A stretch of DNA of 64,000 nucleotides from Acorus gramineus (Eukaryota > Streptophyta > Magnoliopsida > Acorales > Acoraceae). The position numbers and the translations under genes were made by a program. The first letter of the stretch is position 1. The number at the start of each line of letters is the position of its first letter. The stretch is taken from positions 4,244,484 to 4,308,483 of the forward strand of contig CM060847.1 of assembly GCA_030737835.1 (NCBI GenBank), read 5' to 3'. Of this stretch, positions 41,502 to 53,580 are shown piece after piece. Below the pieces are notes generated by a model, which was not told the origin of the DNA, did no database searches, and saw only the letters and a list, made by a program, of their open reading frames with translations.

Positions 41502-41731
41502 GGGTGCGTTTGGTTGCGCGATTGCAAAACTGATTCTGCAGAAATCTGCGATTGCAAACTGATTCCGCAGGAAGCTCACTTTCTCAGCTTTCTGAAATCG
41601 CAGCTTTTGGGCACTATTTGCCTAAAATCTGTGTGCAGGAAGCTGCTACAGTAAAACTGTTTGGTTGCACGATTGTAAACGCAGCTTCCTGCAATCGCAA
41701 TCGCAGCGCAATCGCGCAACCAAACACACCC
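41502..41731. mobile_element. PIF/Harbinger-like MITE (230 bp) with TTA target duplication
   Basis: Left end GGGTGCGTTTGGTTGCGCGA and right end, reverse-complemented, GGGTGTGTTTGGTTGCGCGA differ at one base in 20. TTA flanks both sides (41499-41501 and 41732-41734), the duplication size of PIF/Harbinger (Tourist-like) elements. The interior is full of GCAATCGCA/GATTGC and GCTTCCTGC words that can fold back. Non-coding. Confidence 0.82.
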
Positions 41732-42317
41732 TTAGTAGGGGCAAGACTCGAACCTAGAACCCCTCAATGAAGGGGGTGTAACTTTTCTTCACTCGATACA
41801 TACCTTACAATTTTTTCCAAAAATTCTCTCGTATGTATCTGCCTAATAAAGACCAAGAGAACATCATGACTTCATTTTTTTCAAATTCCTGACTTTTTTA
41901 ACTTTAATTTTTCACAAATATTTACTCAAAATTTTTCTAAAATGAAAACTGGTTGGAGAAACTCTTCCTCCTTGTATTTACACAAATAATTTTTTAATCA
42001 TATCAATGTATTACCTGTCTTTGACCGGAAGTCAAAGACCATCTTAAAAAAAGTTGTCTGAACCCTTGGCCAAAATAGAGTTTTTGACCGTTGGAATGAA
42101 ATAATATTTCGACCACAAATGAATGACACAAAAAAAAAAAAAAAAACAAATAAAAAAGTGATGGCATGGGTTCCCGCCCAAAAATTTCGTTTTCAAAATT
42201 CGAATCGCCTCGGACAACTCAAACTCGTTCGTCTCTCAGGCATTTCCGTAAATAAACACCCAAACTATTTGGATTTTTATGTTCTCTGTCTCCCTCTCTT
42301 ATTAAACCCTCCCATTT

Positions 42318-42339
42318 TCGTCTCTCTCTCTCTCTCTCT
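42318..42339 (+). repeat. CT microsatellite in the leader of the SUVH4-like gene
   Basis: A run of about eleven TC dinucleotides ending seven bases before the start codon, a possible GAGA-factor (BPC) site like the one before the LPD gene. Confidence 0.8.
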
Positions 42340-42345
42340 CTTTTC

Positions 42346-45300
42346 ATGGCTTCTCAGACGTCCATTCGCCGATCGTCGAGGATCGCTTCGCTCAGTCCAC
42401 TGCCGCAGCCGACCGAGCTGACGTCAACCGCCGCCGCGAAGAAAGCCCCGGCGGATGCTCGGCCGGCGCAGAAGAGAAAACGCGGACCTCCGGCTGAGGC
42501 CACCGAGCCGTCCGTCGCTCCCATCGAGTGCAATGAAGTGGACGCCGACACGACCGCCGAGGGAGAGCTTATCGCCCATAAGAGGGTGATCGAGACGCTG
42601 AGGATATTCAACACGCACTACCTCTCTTTCGTTCAGGTATTGTATTGTTTTTGTTTATTTCGCTAGTTCTGATTTCAAGTCTCTTCAAAGTTTAAACTTG
42701 ATATATCTAAAATAATAATCGAAAAAAAAAAAAAAAACACTCTGCAAATGTTTACTTAATGTCTTACACAGGAGGAAGAAAAGAGAAGAAAAGAAGTTGA
42801 AGATAAATTGAAGGAATCCAAAGCTCGAAGGGTGAGTGCCTTGGTACTTATTTATTGCTACACGTTTTATCTTTGTATGTAGTTTAATTTAAAAATTTCA
42901 GTTTCTTTGTTCTTGACAGTTTTACTTACATTTGCAGAATGAAAATGCACAGAATGGGAATCGATCTACAACTGAAATCAAGAGGGCATCTAGAAGACCT
43001 GATTTGAAGGCAATCACACAGGCATGTACTTGCTTATTGAGCATCTTGGTTGTGTTGTCTAGCAATTCATGTTTTCTATTTTAGATGCAGCATATCATGG
43101 ATTTATTCTGCTGATGACTGTATGATTTTACTCCCTTCTTATGTTGTCTGGCAGATGAACAAAGATGGAACTGTCCTCCATTCCAAAAAGCAATTCGGAA
43201 ATATTGCCGGTTGTTGTTCTTTTTTTTAGTTATTCTTTTGAAATATTTACATGAAGTTTTCTGACTATTATTTCTTGAAAGTTAGGCTAATTTTGTTATT
43301 TGGTTATATTTGTGACTTGCTAGTGTTTTATTTATCATCTGGGAGTTTCTAATATTATAAAAATGAAGTTTACTGAGTATTTGTTTTGATCTTGTTAGGA
43401 ATTGATGTTGGCCGACAATTTTTTTCACGGGCCGAGATGGTTGTGTTAGGATTCCATTCCCACTGGCTGAATGGAATTGATTTCATGGGAGCTGAGTACA
43501 TGAAAATGGTAACCTTTTGCTATTGTAATTATTCGTTCGTTGGCCTTGCAGTATATCTCCATGGTGACTTTTGAATCTATTAATGCTTGGATACCTTTAA
43601 TGAAGTGATTGCTTTGGAATATGTTTATTTTATAGCGCTTAGTCTATTTTCTTTTTGGCATCATTGGTTTCTTTTTTCTTCATTATGTACCTTGTATTTG
43701 TATGTGTGTGTTTCTAGATACTAACAGAATTTTTTGTTTTTTAATCACTTGGATTTTAAGTCTTTCTAATATAACATGAGGAATGTGTTGCATATGATGC
43801 ACCGCCTGTTCATGACTTAGTTATGTAAGTAGCAGAGTGTTATTCAAGCATGGTGCTAATTGCGTAGGACATAATGCTTACCATTGCATGGCTTCCTGTT
43901 GACCAATCCTTTCTAATTTCAGAAATCATAGAAATTTTGATGGAAATTATATATTCTTTAAAAAATTATTCATTTCTCTTCTCTCCCTATCTGTTCATTA
44001 TACACATTTATGTATGTGTCGGCTTCCAATATTAACCATGTTGCCTGCTCTCAGTTTACTAAAAAATATACTTTGCTGCCTTTGGTTAGGTTTGCTGCTG
44101 GTGCCAATTCTCATAGTTGTGTGGATTTTCTTTTTGTAGTAATCCTACTGCATCTTGCGGTTCTTCTCTTGGAAGTTATTTACTCATAGATGAACCATGA
44201 CATGTTTTTTGATAACTACTGAATTTAATGCCAAAATATCATTGAACGTGATGCAAGCTTGACATGAAAGTGGGAGATTTAATGTAATAATCTGGTTACT
44301 AACATGCGAATCAAATGAAATAGAAGGACAGTTCAAGAGCTTCAAGCTGCTCTCACCATGTTAGAATGATGATGCGGTCCAAAACGTCTCATATTAAGTT
44401 CACCAACCTTGCTTGTGTAGGACTCTAACAAAGTGATCTTCACCATTGATTCAAGGAAGTGAGAAACAACTGATCTTGGTTGTAGATCTCAAGACTGCTG
44501 GTGAATCACAGTAAATAGGCTATTAGTAAAAAAAAAGAAAAGAAAACAATGATAACATGTCCCGATGTGTAGAGCCATTATAGTTCATGGCTTTATGAAA
44601 AGTAGCTCTAATTTTCTTTGGGTTTTCACGAGAAAAGCAGAAAGGACATTGCTCCCATGCAAAGATGCAGTAAAGACAGGGTTGCCAATTCCAAAGCAAG
44701 AGTAATATGCAGAGGAAGCATACAAGAGATGGAGAATGGATTTATTCTTGGGCTCCTTCTTAATGGCTTGGTATAGTCCATCTTCTCAATATGCATTGTA
44801 TGAGAACCAAAAATAATTTTAATTTGTATGACATCTGATCTTGTCTAACATTGTTACATTTACTTGTTGTGCAACTATGTTACTTTGAGTTGATAATCTG
44901 ATATGTATTTTATTTTCCATATGTATTCATATAACGATTATGTTATTGTATTCCTGAAAAAGAAACTTGACATATGTAATGAGTATGTCTCACTATTGCT
45001 TTTGACTGTTTTAGGAGGAATATAAGTGTTATTCTTTTCCTATTGCAACGAGCATTGTTTTATCGGGGCAATATGAAGATGACATGGATAACATGGATGA
45101 TGTTATATACACTGGTCAAGGAGGAAACAATTTGCTCGGCGATAAAAAGCAATTCAAAGACCAGGCATTGTTGCGTGGTAACTTGGGGCTGAAGGTATGT
45201 TTCTTGTATTTGTGTATTGAAAATGTAATACACATTCTTGACATCATATTTTGGATAACATCTCTTTGGCATGATCCATCAGTTGTCCTATTTAAAAAAA

Positions 45301-48300
45301 AAAAAAGCTGTGGTGCTACTTTCTCGATATATTTTCTTCCTGATTTTATTTGGCGTGCGTGTAAATTTCATTTGCTCTTTCATTGATCTCAATTTTTGGA
45401 TATATATAATCCTGATTGTTAGATTACATTGTTGCATGCAACTAGAAATGTTTTAGATAATGCCTTAATCAAGTTGTGTTTGGCTTGCCTTTGTGATCTA
45501 AATCCCAGCAAATGTGCTTGTATAATATTATTATATGCAAGCTTTACAAAGTATGATGTGTGAAATGGATTTCATGCATCAGATATGGAGGTTTGGGTTT
45601 GGTCATGCAGTGGATTGGTCTTAAAAGGTCTGATTTTTCTTAGGATGTGGGTTATGTAAGCTACTAGCACCCACTCATTTTTATTTTCACAGTAAACCTT
45701 ATTACCTTCTCCCCATTTCCTGTGATTTTACTTGGTCTTACCTAGACATATGCTTTCTCTTCCAGTCTGGAAGCAAACTAACCTGTGCAGGTCTTGGGAC
45801 TTCACAGACGGCCATCACATAGACAACTGCTTAAAGGGCACTGTTTTGTATGTTATAAAATGAACTTGATGAAAATATTTTAATGTTCATGAGTATTCTT
45901 CACTTAAGGGCTGGTCTCATCTTTTATTTACATGCATATAATGCATTTCAATTTCTGTTCAAGATGATTGATTCTTTATATATTTATTAAATTATTAATG
46001 ATTAAATTGAAAATTATCTTCATAAGAAATTTTGGGACTTGTACGTTATTCTCAATTATCATTTCTGCTCCATAGCAATTTTTTTTAATATAATTTCTGC
46101 TTGCAGAATAGCATGATGCATGGAACCACTGTAAGAGTGATCCGTGGTCACAAATCTGACAACAGTTACTGCGGGAAAGTTTACACATATGATGGACTAT
46201 ACAAAGTAAGTATCTAAACACATCATCATTTAGTTGTTATATTTCAAACATGCTTCTGGCAATGAGTTTTTTAAATAAAAAATAGCTACATCGTTCAGCA
46301 ATGCAAAGTAGATAATTTGAGCTATGGTTACCAAGTCTACTGGTTTCTTATGACTCATTGCATTACTGAAGATTTAAGCATTTTTTAATTAAAAATGAAC
46401 CATATCTGCTTGATACTGTTTAACATTCTGGTGCTTGGCTATATCGTTCTATGTTTATGTTTATGATTATTGATTTTTTTTTCCATGTCACTGAATGATT
46501 TGTTGGTTTTTTTATGGTGAACCAAAGATGTATTCATTGCTATTCGGTTAATAGTTGTTTTTGCTGTAAGAATTCTTTTGGATTTTTCATTTGACATTTA
46601 GAGCTGGCTAATAGCATGTTCTGAATTCTGATTTAAACCATCCATGACTATTTGCTAATGTAGGTAGTCAAGTATTGGGCGGAGAAAGGCGAGCAAGGAT
46701 TCACGGTTTATAAATTTCGCCTGAAGCGGCTTGAAGGGCAGCCCCCTTTGACCAGCAACCAGGTATCTCATTCAGAATTCTGTCCAGGAATTCTGTATAA
46801 ATCTGTTGGTGTTTAGTGCACAAGAAATGATGAGTTTTATCATATTTCTGAACATACATATAAAATCAGTCCAGCAAATATTTAAATCTTCTTTTTCTTC
46901 ATGGCTCTTAGACCATTTAGATTTCATCCACTGATCAATTTGAGAAATTCTTTGCATTGACCCGTACTTTCCTTGAGTATGCAAAGTTTGTGAGACAGAT
47001 GCTGCTTAGTAGCAGTTGGTATGAAGTTACTCCTATCCATAAAGATGTTTGACATCACAGTATCTGAAGACAGTTTCCTTGTGAAGCATACAAGTATTTC
47101 TCTCATGCGGATGATCATATCATTTGAGTGGTTATGTAGTCGTTGATCCCTCATATTCTGTGGTACTCTACAAGTAGGGTTTTCGTTTGTCAATTCCTTA
47201 TGAGTCTTTACAATGCAATGTGAAATCTTGGTTGGTCTATATGTTTTTATTCTTTAGCCTATACTTTCATGTTTGTATAGATTTCTGTTTTCTTATGTTG
47301 GTTAATCATGTATGGGACGCTTGTTCTGGTCTTCATTTTAACATCCTAAGTATTGGATGTTCTGCTACAGGTCTTTTTCACTAGGGGCAATGGACCCAAG
47401 ATTTTCTCGGAATTGAGTGGGTATGAATATTTTATTAACTCTTTAATAACTAAATAGTCATTTCATTTCATTATGTAACCAACCTTATCTATCTGTAAAG
47501 GTTGAAGATCGAGGACATTAGTGGAGGAAAGGAAAATTTCCGTATACCTCTTACTAATGTGGTGGATGCTACTCCTTTTCCACCACCTGAGGGCAAGTTT
47601 GAATACTTAAAGAAGGCTCATTGCTTTTAGATGAATTTTTTGTTTCAAATTTTATACACTAATATATTTTTCTGGTTTCTATATTCACTTCATTTAGCTT
47701 TCTTTTTTTCTAATTAGTGACATGCCTTTTTCTTTGCTTATATTTATGTTGCATCTCAGGGGCAAGTTTTTGTATTATGAATTTTGTTGTAGATGGTGCT
47801 TGTAGTATATAAATAAGTCTATTCTTTTGATGTTTGTTGTACAGGTTATAAATACATCAACAAAATTAAGTTGGCAAGCAATATACAATTCCCGGCAGAC
47901 TGTCGAGGTTGTAATTGCAAAGGGGTCTGCACTGATCCCAAAGTATGTGCTTGCGCTAGACTTAATGGTCTTGATTTTCCCTATGTACATAGAGATGGTG
48001 GAAGGTGAGCCCAAAAAACATTCATGGTTATTAACATCTCTAATTGTGTGATAAAATAAATGCTTAAATTACCTATGAGATAGTTTTTTTGCTAAATTGT
48101 CTAAATTGGATTATCCCCAAGTTATTCTATGCTCCTGATTACTTGTATGTTTTCTGAAGTGAAGATTAATCTCTCTTTTCAGATTGGTGAAAGCCAAAGC
48201 TGTTGTTTTTGAGTGTGGCCCTAATTGTGGTTGCAAGTCTACTTGTGTGAATAGAACCTCACAAAATGGAATTCGATACCGACTTGAGGTTGACTCTTTT

Positions 48301-49792
48301 TTGTCTGATTCCTTGGATTTGTCTCAAATATGTTTGCCAATAGGTTATGTTTATATATGCATACTTTTGGTAATTTTCATAGGTATTCCGTACCCAAAGT
48401 AAGGGATGGGCTGTTAGGTCTTGGGATGCGATTCCATCTGGTGCACCTATATGTGAATACATTGGCCTTATTAAAAGAACAGAAGAAGTGAATAGTTTGT
48501 TGGAGAACAATTTTATTTTTGATATTGATTGCATACAGACAATGAAAGGTCTTGAAGGGAGAGAGGTATGACTAGATCTTATAGCAAACTTCAATTCACC
48601 ATGTTCTTCTCCTTTAACATCATCTTTTTGCTTAAGTTTTTGTATAGTGATGTATAATATTATTGTTGTTTAAATTGATGGAATATGAAAACTAATGCTT
48701 CTAATTGTTGGTTGCGCCTTAATAGAGTCGAGATCCTGTAGACGGGCTCAACCACATCCATGGGACTCTTGACACACAAGAAGAAAGTTGTTCACCCGAG
48801 TTTTGCATAGATGCTGGTTTGGAGGGGAATGTTGCTAGATTCATTAATCACAGCTGTGAGCCAAACCTTTTTGTGCAATGTGTTTTGAGTTCGCATCGTG
48901 ATCCAAGATTTGCAAGAATAGTTCTCTTTGCTTCGGACAACATTCCTGCTCTTCAGGTGACATCATTTTCCTTACTTTTTCTTATTCTAGCATTGGGCAA
49001 TTTGTTTTTCAGTTTATAATGTTCTACTTATTTTTGTTCGCCTGTTTATGTATCTTTATTTTTGCATTTGAAGTGATGAGGTTCACATATTTTAGTTTGT
49101 CTTGTTTGCTAATGTCTAGTTTGTTACAATAGCACGTTCACATTTGAGTCAATGATCCTCACTGAGAACATTTGAGTGTCAGGAAAAGTTGATTGTATTT
49201 CATCTATTTTTGTCTTTTGGCTTGTGTGGGCTGCCCTGATAAAGGCTATATTAATTTGTTTCAGTTGATGCCTGTTCAGTTTTTTTATGATTAGGGATGT
49301 TCAAAACTTTTTAACAAATTCCAATTAATGTTTCTTGATCCGAGAGATGAATCCTCATCAAATGTATGCGCACATGATGTGTGCTACTGAAATTTAATAC
49401 AGCTTCCATAACATTGAAGATTCCACTGTGAATCACTGACAGGAAGCTTAAGCCATGATTATTTTCTGCTGTTATGTTTGCTTTCACTTTGAATCCAAAT
49501 AAACAAACTCTATGCATGCCAGTTCTCTTTGTTTCTCAATATTAGTTTTGTATTGAATTGGTTTATTTGAAGATATGCTTACCTTGTCATCAAACCATAA
49601 CTTTTCATATGGAAATCCAAGAGGCATTAATTTGTTCTTATCTGATTGTGGTTTTTCTTTTTTAAAACTAATTTGTAGGAGCTTACATATGACTATGCGT
49701 ATCGACTTGATAGTGTGGTGGGAGAAAATGGACAGATAAAAAAGATGGAATGCCACTGCGGAGCGGTTGGATGTCGTAAACGCTTATACTGA
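42346..49792 (+). CDS. SUVH4: SUVH4/KRYPTONITE-like histone H3 lysine-9 methyltransferase
   Basis: Nuclear enzyme that reads methylated DNA through its SRA domain and methylates H3K9, reinforcing CMT3-type non-CG methylation. Fifteen exons give 637 aa: 42346-42636, 42772-42831, 42938-43021, 43155-43209, 43399-43508, 45015-45194, 46107-46205, 46664-46762, 47371-47420, 47501-47592, 47845-48004, 48183-48288, 48383-48565, 48726-48956 and 49679-49792. The basic N-terminus (IRRSSRIASL) is followed by the SRA/YDG domain at about 163-330 (GIDVGRQFFSRAEMVVLGFH, VYTYDGLYKV), pre-SET cysteines (CRGCNCKGVCTDPKVCAC, CGPNCGCKSTC), the SET domain with NHSC at 564-567 and ELTYDY at 601-606, and post-SET CHCGAVGC. 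All catalytic motifs are intact. The 15-exon structure and length (624 aa in Arabidopsis) point to SUVH4; most other SUVH genes have few introns. Introns 3 (CAG|GCATGT) and 10 (GAGG|GCAAGT) are GC-AG. Confidence 0.95.
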
Positions 49793-50982
49793 AAACATAT
49801 GGTGCCTGATTCAATTGATTCTGTAATTCTGTGTTCTCTTTCTCCCACCCATTATTGAACCAAATTTCTTGTTTTATCAAAGCTTGGAAGTGGAGAAGGC
49901 AATGCATATGATCTTTGTTGTGACCAAGAAACAAAACTGACATCCACTATCTTGTAAAATTCTCAAAATAGGGTACTATATGTTATTTTGTATATCATTG
50001 TGAAAGATAGCGAGGTCCATATTTTTATATGGTAATTATGTTTTGATCCCAAATCCCCTTTTATGCAATGTATTATATGTCATACAATAGTCTTACTTGT
50101 AAGATGTTTTTTTGTGTTGTTTTGTGTTTGGATCAATCAGAATGCCCAAAATTCATGATATGAAACGGGTTCATTATCACGTATATCTCCATTTATTTTG
50201 ATATAATGAAAACAGTTCAATTTAGTCAATTAAACAAGCAGATGATAAAAGTGCCTACAATTACTGAGGTAATTATCACAATTTCAAAAGGTTTGTAGGG
50301 AAAATTTGATCTATTAGAGCATCTCTAATCCTATACCCAAATTTTTGTTCAAACTTAAAATTTGAGTAAAAATTATTTAAAATCTTCTCTAACCATTTAT
50401 TTATATCAAATTAAGTTTTTGTTTAAATCTTTATTCAAATTAAGAGAGGTTTAAATCTTTATCTAAATTTTAACATTTTTTTTTCTTTTATCTTCACATT
50501 TTCTTTCAATGTAACATTTTTTCCTTTAACTCCATTTTTTATTTAATTATATTAGATGTTATCTTACTCTTCAAAATTTTCATCATCTCTTAAAATAATA
50601 ATAATAAAAAATATTATTTCTTAAGTTTTCATATTCGTTTTTTAACTTTTTATTTTTAGTCCAATAAAAAAATATTTCTTTTACCTTTTTTTTTTTAAAA
50701 TTGAATGATAATAATTTTTAAATTTAAATATTTTGAATGAAAAAAAAATTGAATAATAAAAATGTTTGAGGAAAGAACTTTGAAAATGTTTATAGAAAAT
50801 AATTAGAAGAAGATGTGAAATTTTTAAAAGATATGAGTAAAACACAAAGTGATGGTTGAAGATATGTATCAAATCAAGCTTTTATTTAAATTTTAAGTGA
50901 AATTAAGGTATAGGTTTGAGTAAGGGTAGGAGATGACCTTAGTCCTTATAAATTTTCTGGAATAATGATAACTCTTTGTATG

Positions 50983-50991
50983 ATTACAAAA
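50983..50991. repeat. 9-bp target-site duplication, left, of the Mutator-like element
   Basis: ATTACAAAA, repeated at 51507-51515. Confidence 0.85.
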
Positions 50992-51506
50992 GGGAAAAAT
51001 CCATGCCACCCCCTGTAAACTGATTAACATCCATATAACCCCCTGACTTTTCTTGAAATTCAAATAACCCCTTAAAAATATCTAGTAAATTCAAATAACC
51101 CTATGAATGAAATTTATATTGACAGATGATGAATATTTTTTTTTGTTAATTCTAGATAAAAACACAATATACTAAAAAAATTTATAATGTGTTAAAAACG
51201 CATAAAATCATCTGTCAATGATGATTTTATCCCTTCGAACAAGGTTTTATAATCTATTCAAATGGGTAAAATCATCTTTTTTATATAGATTTTTTCATAT
51301 TTTTAATATATTGTATAGTTTTTTTAGTATATTATGTTTTTAGCCAGGGTTAACCTAACAAAATATTCATAATCTGTTAACAGAAATTTTATTCAAGGGG
51401 TTATTTGAATTTACTAGGTATTTTCAAGGGGTTATATGAATTTCTAGAAAAGTTAAGGGGTTATATAGATTTTAATCAGTTTATAGGGGGTTATTTGGTT
51501 TTTCCC
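50992..51506. mobile_element. Mutator-like non-autonomous element (515 bp) with long inverted repeats
   Basis: Terminal inverted repeats of roughly 130 bp: left GGGAAAAATCC, then CTGTAAACTGATTAA and AAATTCAAATAACCCC. The right end, reverse-complemented, reads GGGAAAAACC, then CTATAAACTGATTAA and AAATTCATATAACCCC. The two inner arms share TATCTAGTAAATTCAAATAA against TACCTAGTAAATTCAAATAA. The 9-bp ATTACAAAA duplication is the size made by Mutator transposases. No coding capacity. Confidence 0.87.
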
Positions 51507-51515
51507 ATTACAAAA
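51507..51515. repeat. 9-bp target-site duplication, right, of the Mutator-like element
   Basis: ATTACAAAA, identical to 50983-50991. Confidence 0.85.
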
Positions 51516-52810
51516 TTGATATAACCCTGCTAAGTTTCATCAATTTGATATACCCCTTGCTGGTTAAGACTAATTAAGGAATGGATAGCACTAACCCTGC
51601 TAATCTGAGTGATACAAAGGGTCAAAATAGAAAATTCAAGAGCTGTGTAACTATCAACATAAAGCAATGTGGATGAACCAACTTGATATTTTTGTACTAT
51701 CATCTCCAAGAAGAGATTTTGGATATTGGTTTAGCTGGGATCTTCAAAAGGGAAGATTGAATCAAGTGGCTTGGATTCTATTATGATTTTTATACTTTTG
51801 TGCTTGTGAATTTTACAGAGGTGACTGTGATTTCATATTTAGGGCCGTTTGAAAACTGGGTGGGGCAGCTTTTGGGTTTGTAAGCATCTTAATCTTGTTT
51901 CCAAACAGAAAATCCGATGTCAAAAGTTGTAGATAGATTTTTGTGAAAAGTGTATAAAACTTGAGTTTTTCAGAAGTTGTGGAGAAGTAGTTTTCTGTAA
52001 AATCAGTTTTAAACTCAGCTTTTGTCTAAAATCAGTTTTGCAATCGTGCAACCAAACAGTCTTAATCAGGTGGATCAAACTTTCCCGTATGTATATATTG
52101 TCATATAGATTGACAATGTTAAGAGTTTGTCATTCTTGGAACTCTTTTTTAACATATGTAAATTTGTCTAAAGAACGAGTACTTCTTCATATATCATTTT
52201 GCTTGCTTAACCCAGCATGTGTTCATCTAATAAAGTATATATTTTATTGGGGATCATTTATTTTATTTTTTAGAAAAACATAGATCTTATTGCCGACACT
52301 TTTATAAAATGAAAGTGAGGTTAGTAGAGATTTTATATACTTGACTATAGGAACTAAGACAGTAATGGTTGAATGTATGAACACCTGCATGCATACACTC
52401 ACTGGGTTTCTACTATTCTTTTACCCTCACAAAACATCAAAACATGTTCTCATGACCAAGGTTCACATGCAGTTCAACAATGGTTGAATCACTTCAGATA
52501 ATCATCCATGAAATTTTTTTTTTCTCTCTTCATTTTAATAAAAGATGATAAAAAAAAATTCTGATATTGATTGAATAACAACCACTAACACAGAAACCAA
52601 GCCATTTCAAAACCACTCAAACAAAACTTAAAACATAGTTCCATTAGTAGATATTCAAAACACAACAACAAAGACTGAAGTCATACACACCTTCCCACGC
52701 ATCCCATGCACACATATATATCATACATAAAACACAAACCACACTAAAACAAACAAAGCTAAAAACCAAACCAAACCAAACCACCACCAAATCCAACATC
52801 CGTTACATGA

Positions 52811-53125
52811 TCATGGATGACCACCACCAACACCAGGTAGTCCTCCTCCGCCGCCACCGACAACTGGACCGGGCACGCGCCCGACACCCGGGAAGGACCC
52901 GAACCCGGGCGTGCCGAAGCTGAAGCCGGGTCCGAGTGGGCCGAACCCGAAAGGCGAACCGGGCGGGGCGAAGATGCCGATGGTCTGGGGGTGGTAACCA
53001 CCACCACCACCACCACCAGCCTTAGCAGGCTCACTCTTCAGGTTCCTCCCCTCAATGTGCCCAACAAGTGTAACTGCAGCTACAATTGCAAGAACCAACA
53101 CCAACTTAAGTGACTTATTAGCCAT
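52811..53125 (-). CDS. Small secreted glycine-rich protein
   Basis: A single-exon frame of 104 aa. Residues 1 to about 25 (MANKSLKLVLVLAIVAAVTL) form a signal peptide. The mature part is nearly free of Cys and built of Gly, Pro and Phe: a run of seven Gly, then FGFGPLGPGFSFGTPGFGSF, PGVGRVPGP, another Gly run and a short GGGHP end. This is the look of plant cell-wall or apoplastic glycine-rich proteins, which as a group have no single function. A TATATA box lies 50 bases before the start codon (53175-53180) and the leader has a GT repeat, supporting a real, short-leader gene. Low-complexity composition makes homology calls weak. Confidence 0.75.
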   Translation of the reverse strand: MANKSLKLVLVLAIVAAVTLVGHIEGRNLKSEPAKAGGGGGGGYHPQTIGIFAPPGSPFGFGPLGPGFSFGTPGFGSFPGVGRVPGPVVGGGGGGLPGVGGGHP

Positions 53126-53174
53126 CTTTGCTTCTGTGTGTGTGTATGTGGAGTGGAAGCACTTTGGTGTGTCC

Positions 53175-53180
53175 TATATA
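53175..53180 (-). promoter_or_regulatory. TATA box of the glycine-rich protein gene
   Basis: TGTATATAGGA on the minus strand, 50-55 bases before the start codon, with a short presumed leader. Confidence 0.65.
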
Positions 53181-53254
53181 CACAGGTGTGATAGTTATTT
53201 TTGGCAGAACCTTTTATTTACTATAGGACTGTAGGGTTTGGGTTTGGTTTGTAT

Positions 53255-53580
53255 TCTGTTTTTGTACCCTCCGGGTTGTTGATATTATTTATCATAGCTT
53301 ATCTCTATTAATCCAATATTTTTATGTGTGATTTTAAAAATTATCTCACCTAACACTCTCAAACGCATTCCAAACACATCTCTTATACTTATTTTTAAAC
53401 ACAAACAATTTATGCATATCTAAAAAGATAAAATTTTGTTCATCTTTTATCAGTCACTTATCCTCTTATTCAATGTTAACCAAACAACAAAAAAAATTAT
53501 TTTTATGTATCCCAATAAAAATAATTTACAAAAAAATAACCTAATAAAAATATGTTTATTCGGACATTATCTTTACTGTG
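53255..53580 (+). repeat. MITE-like dispersed repeat, copy 6
   Basis: Shares AATTATCTCACCTAACACTC and ACCAAACAACAAAAAAAATT with the HEL2 intron copy. Ends unclear. Confidence 0.5.

Larger units (their letters stand above)
39426..42345. other. Spacer between the HEL2-like and SUVH4-like genes
   Basis: Begins with the HEL2 3' UTR. It contains a short tandem repeat (40590-40810), a stretch starting AGAGCAACTCTAATG at about 40253 that looks like a DNA-element end, and a PIF/Harbinger-like MITE (41502-41731). A phrase ending GAAACTCTT appears both next to the MITE (about 41465-41500) and at about 41935-41967. Small frames such as 41046-41252 do not resemble genes. Confidence 0.55.
49793..52810. 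other. Spacer between the SUVH4-like gene and the glycine-rich protein gene
   Basis: After the SUVH4 3' UTR comes an A/T-rich stretch at about 50315-50945 bounded by GAGCATCTCTAATCCTATAC and by TAGGTTTGAGTAAGGGTAGG, possibly a DNA element. A Mutator-like element follows (50992-51506). At about 51840-52070 a sequence starting GGGCCGTTTGAAAACTGGG and ending CAATCGTGCAACCAAACAG resembles a MITE. No gene is visible. Confidence 0.55.
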
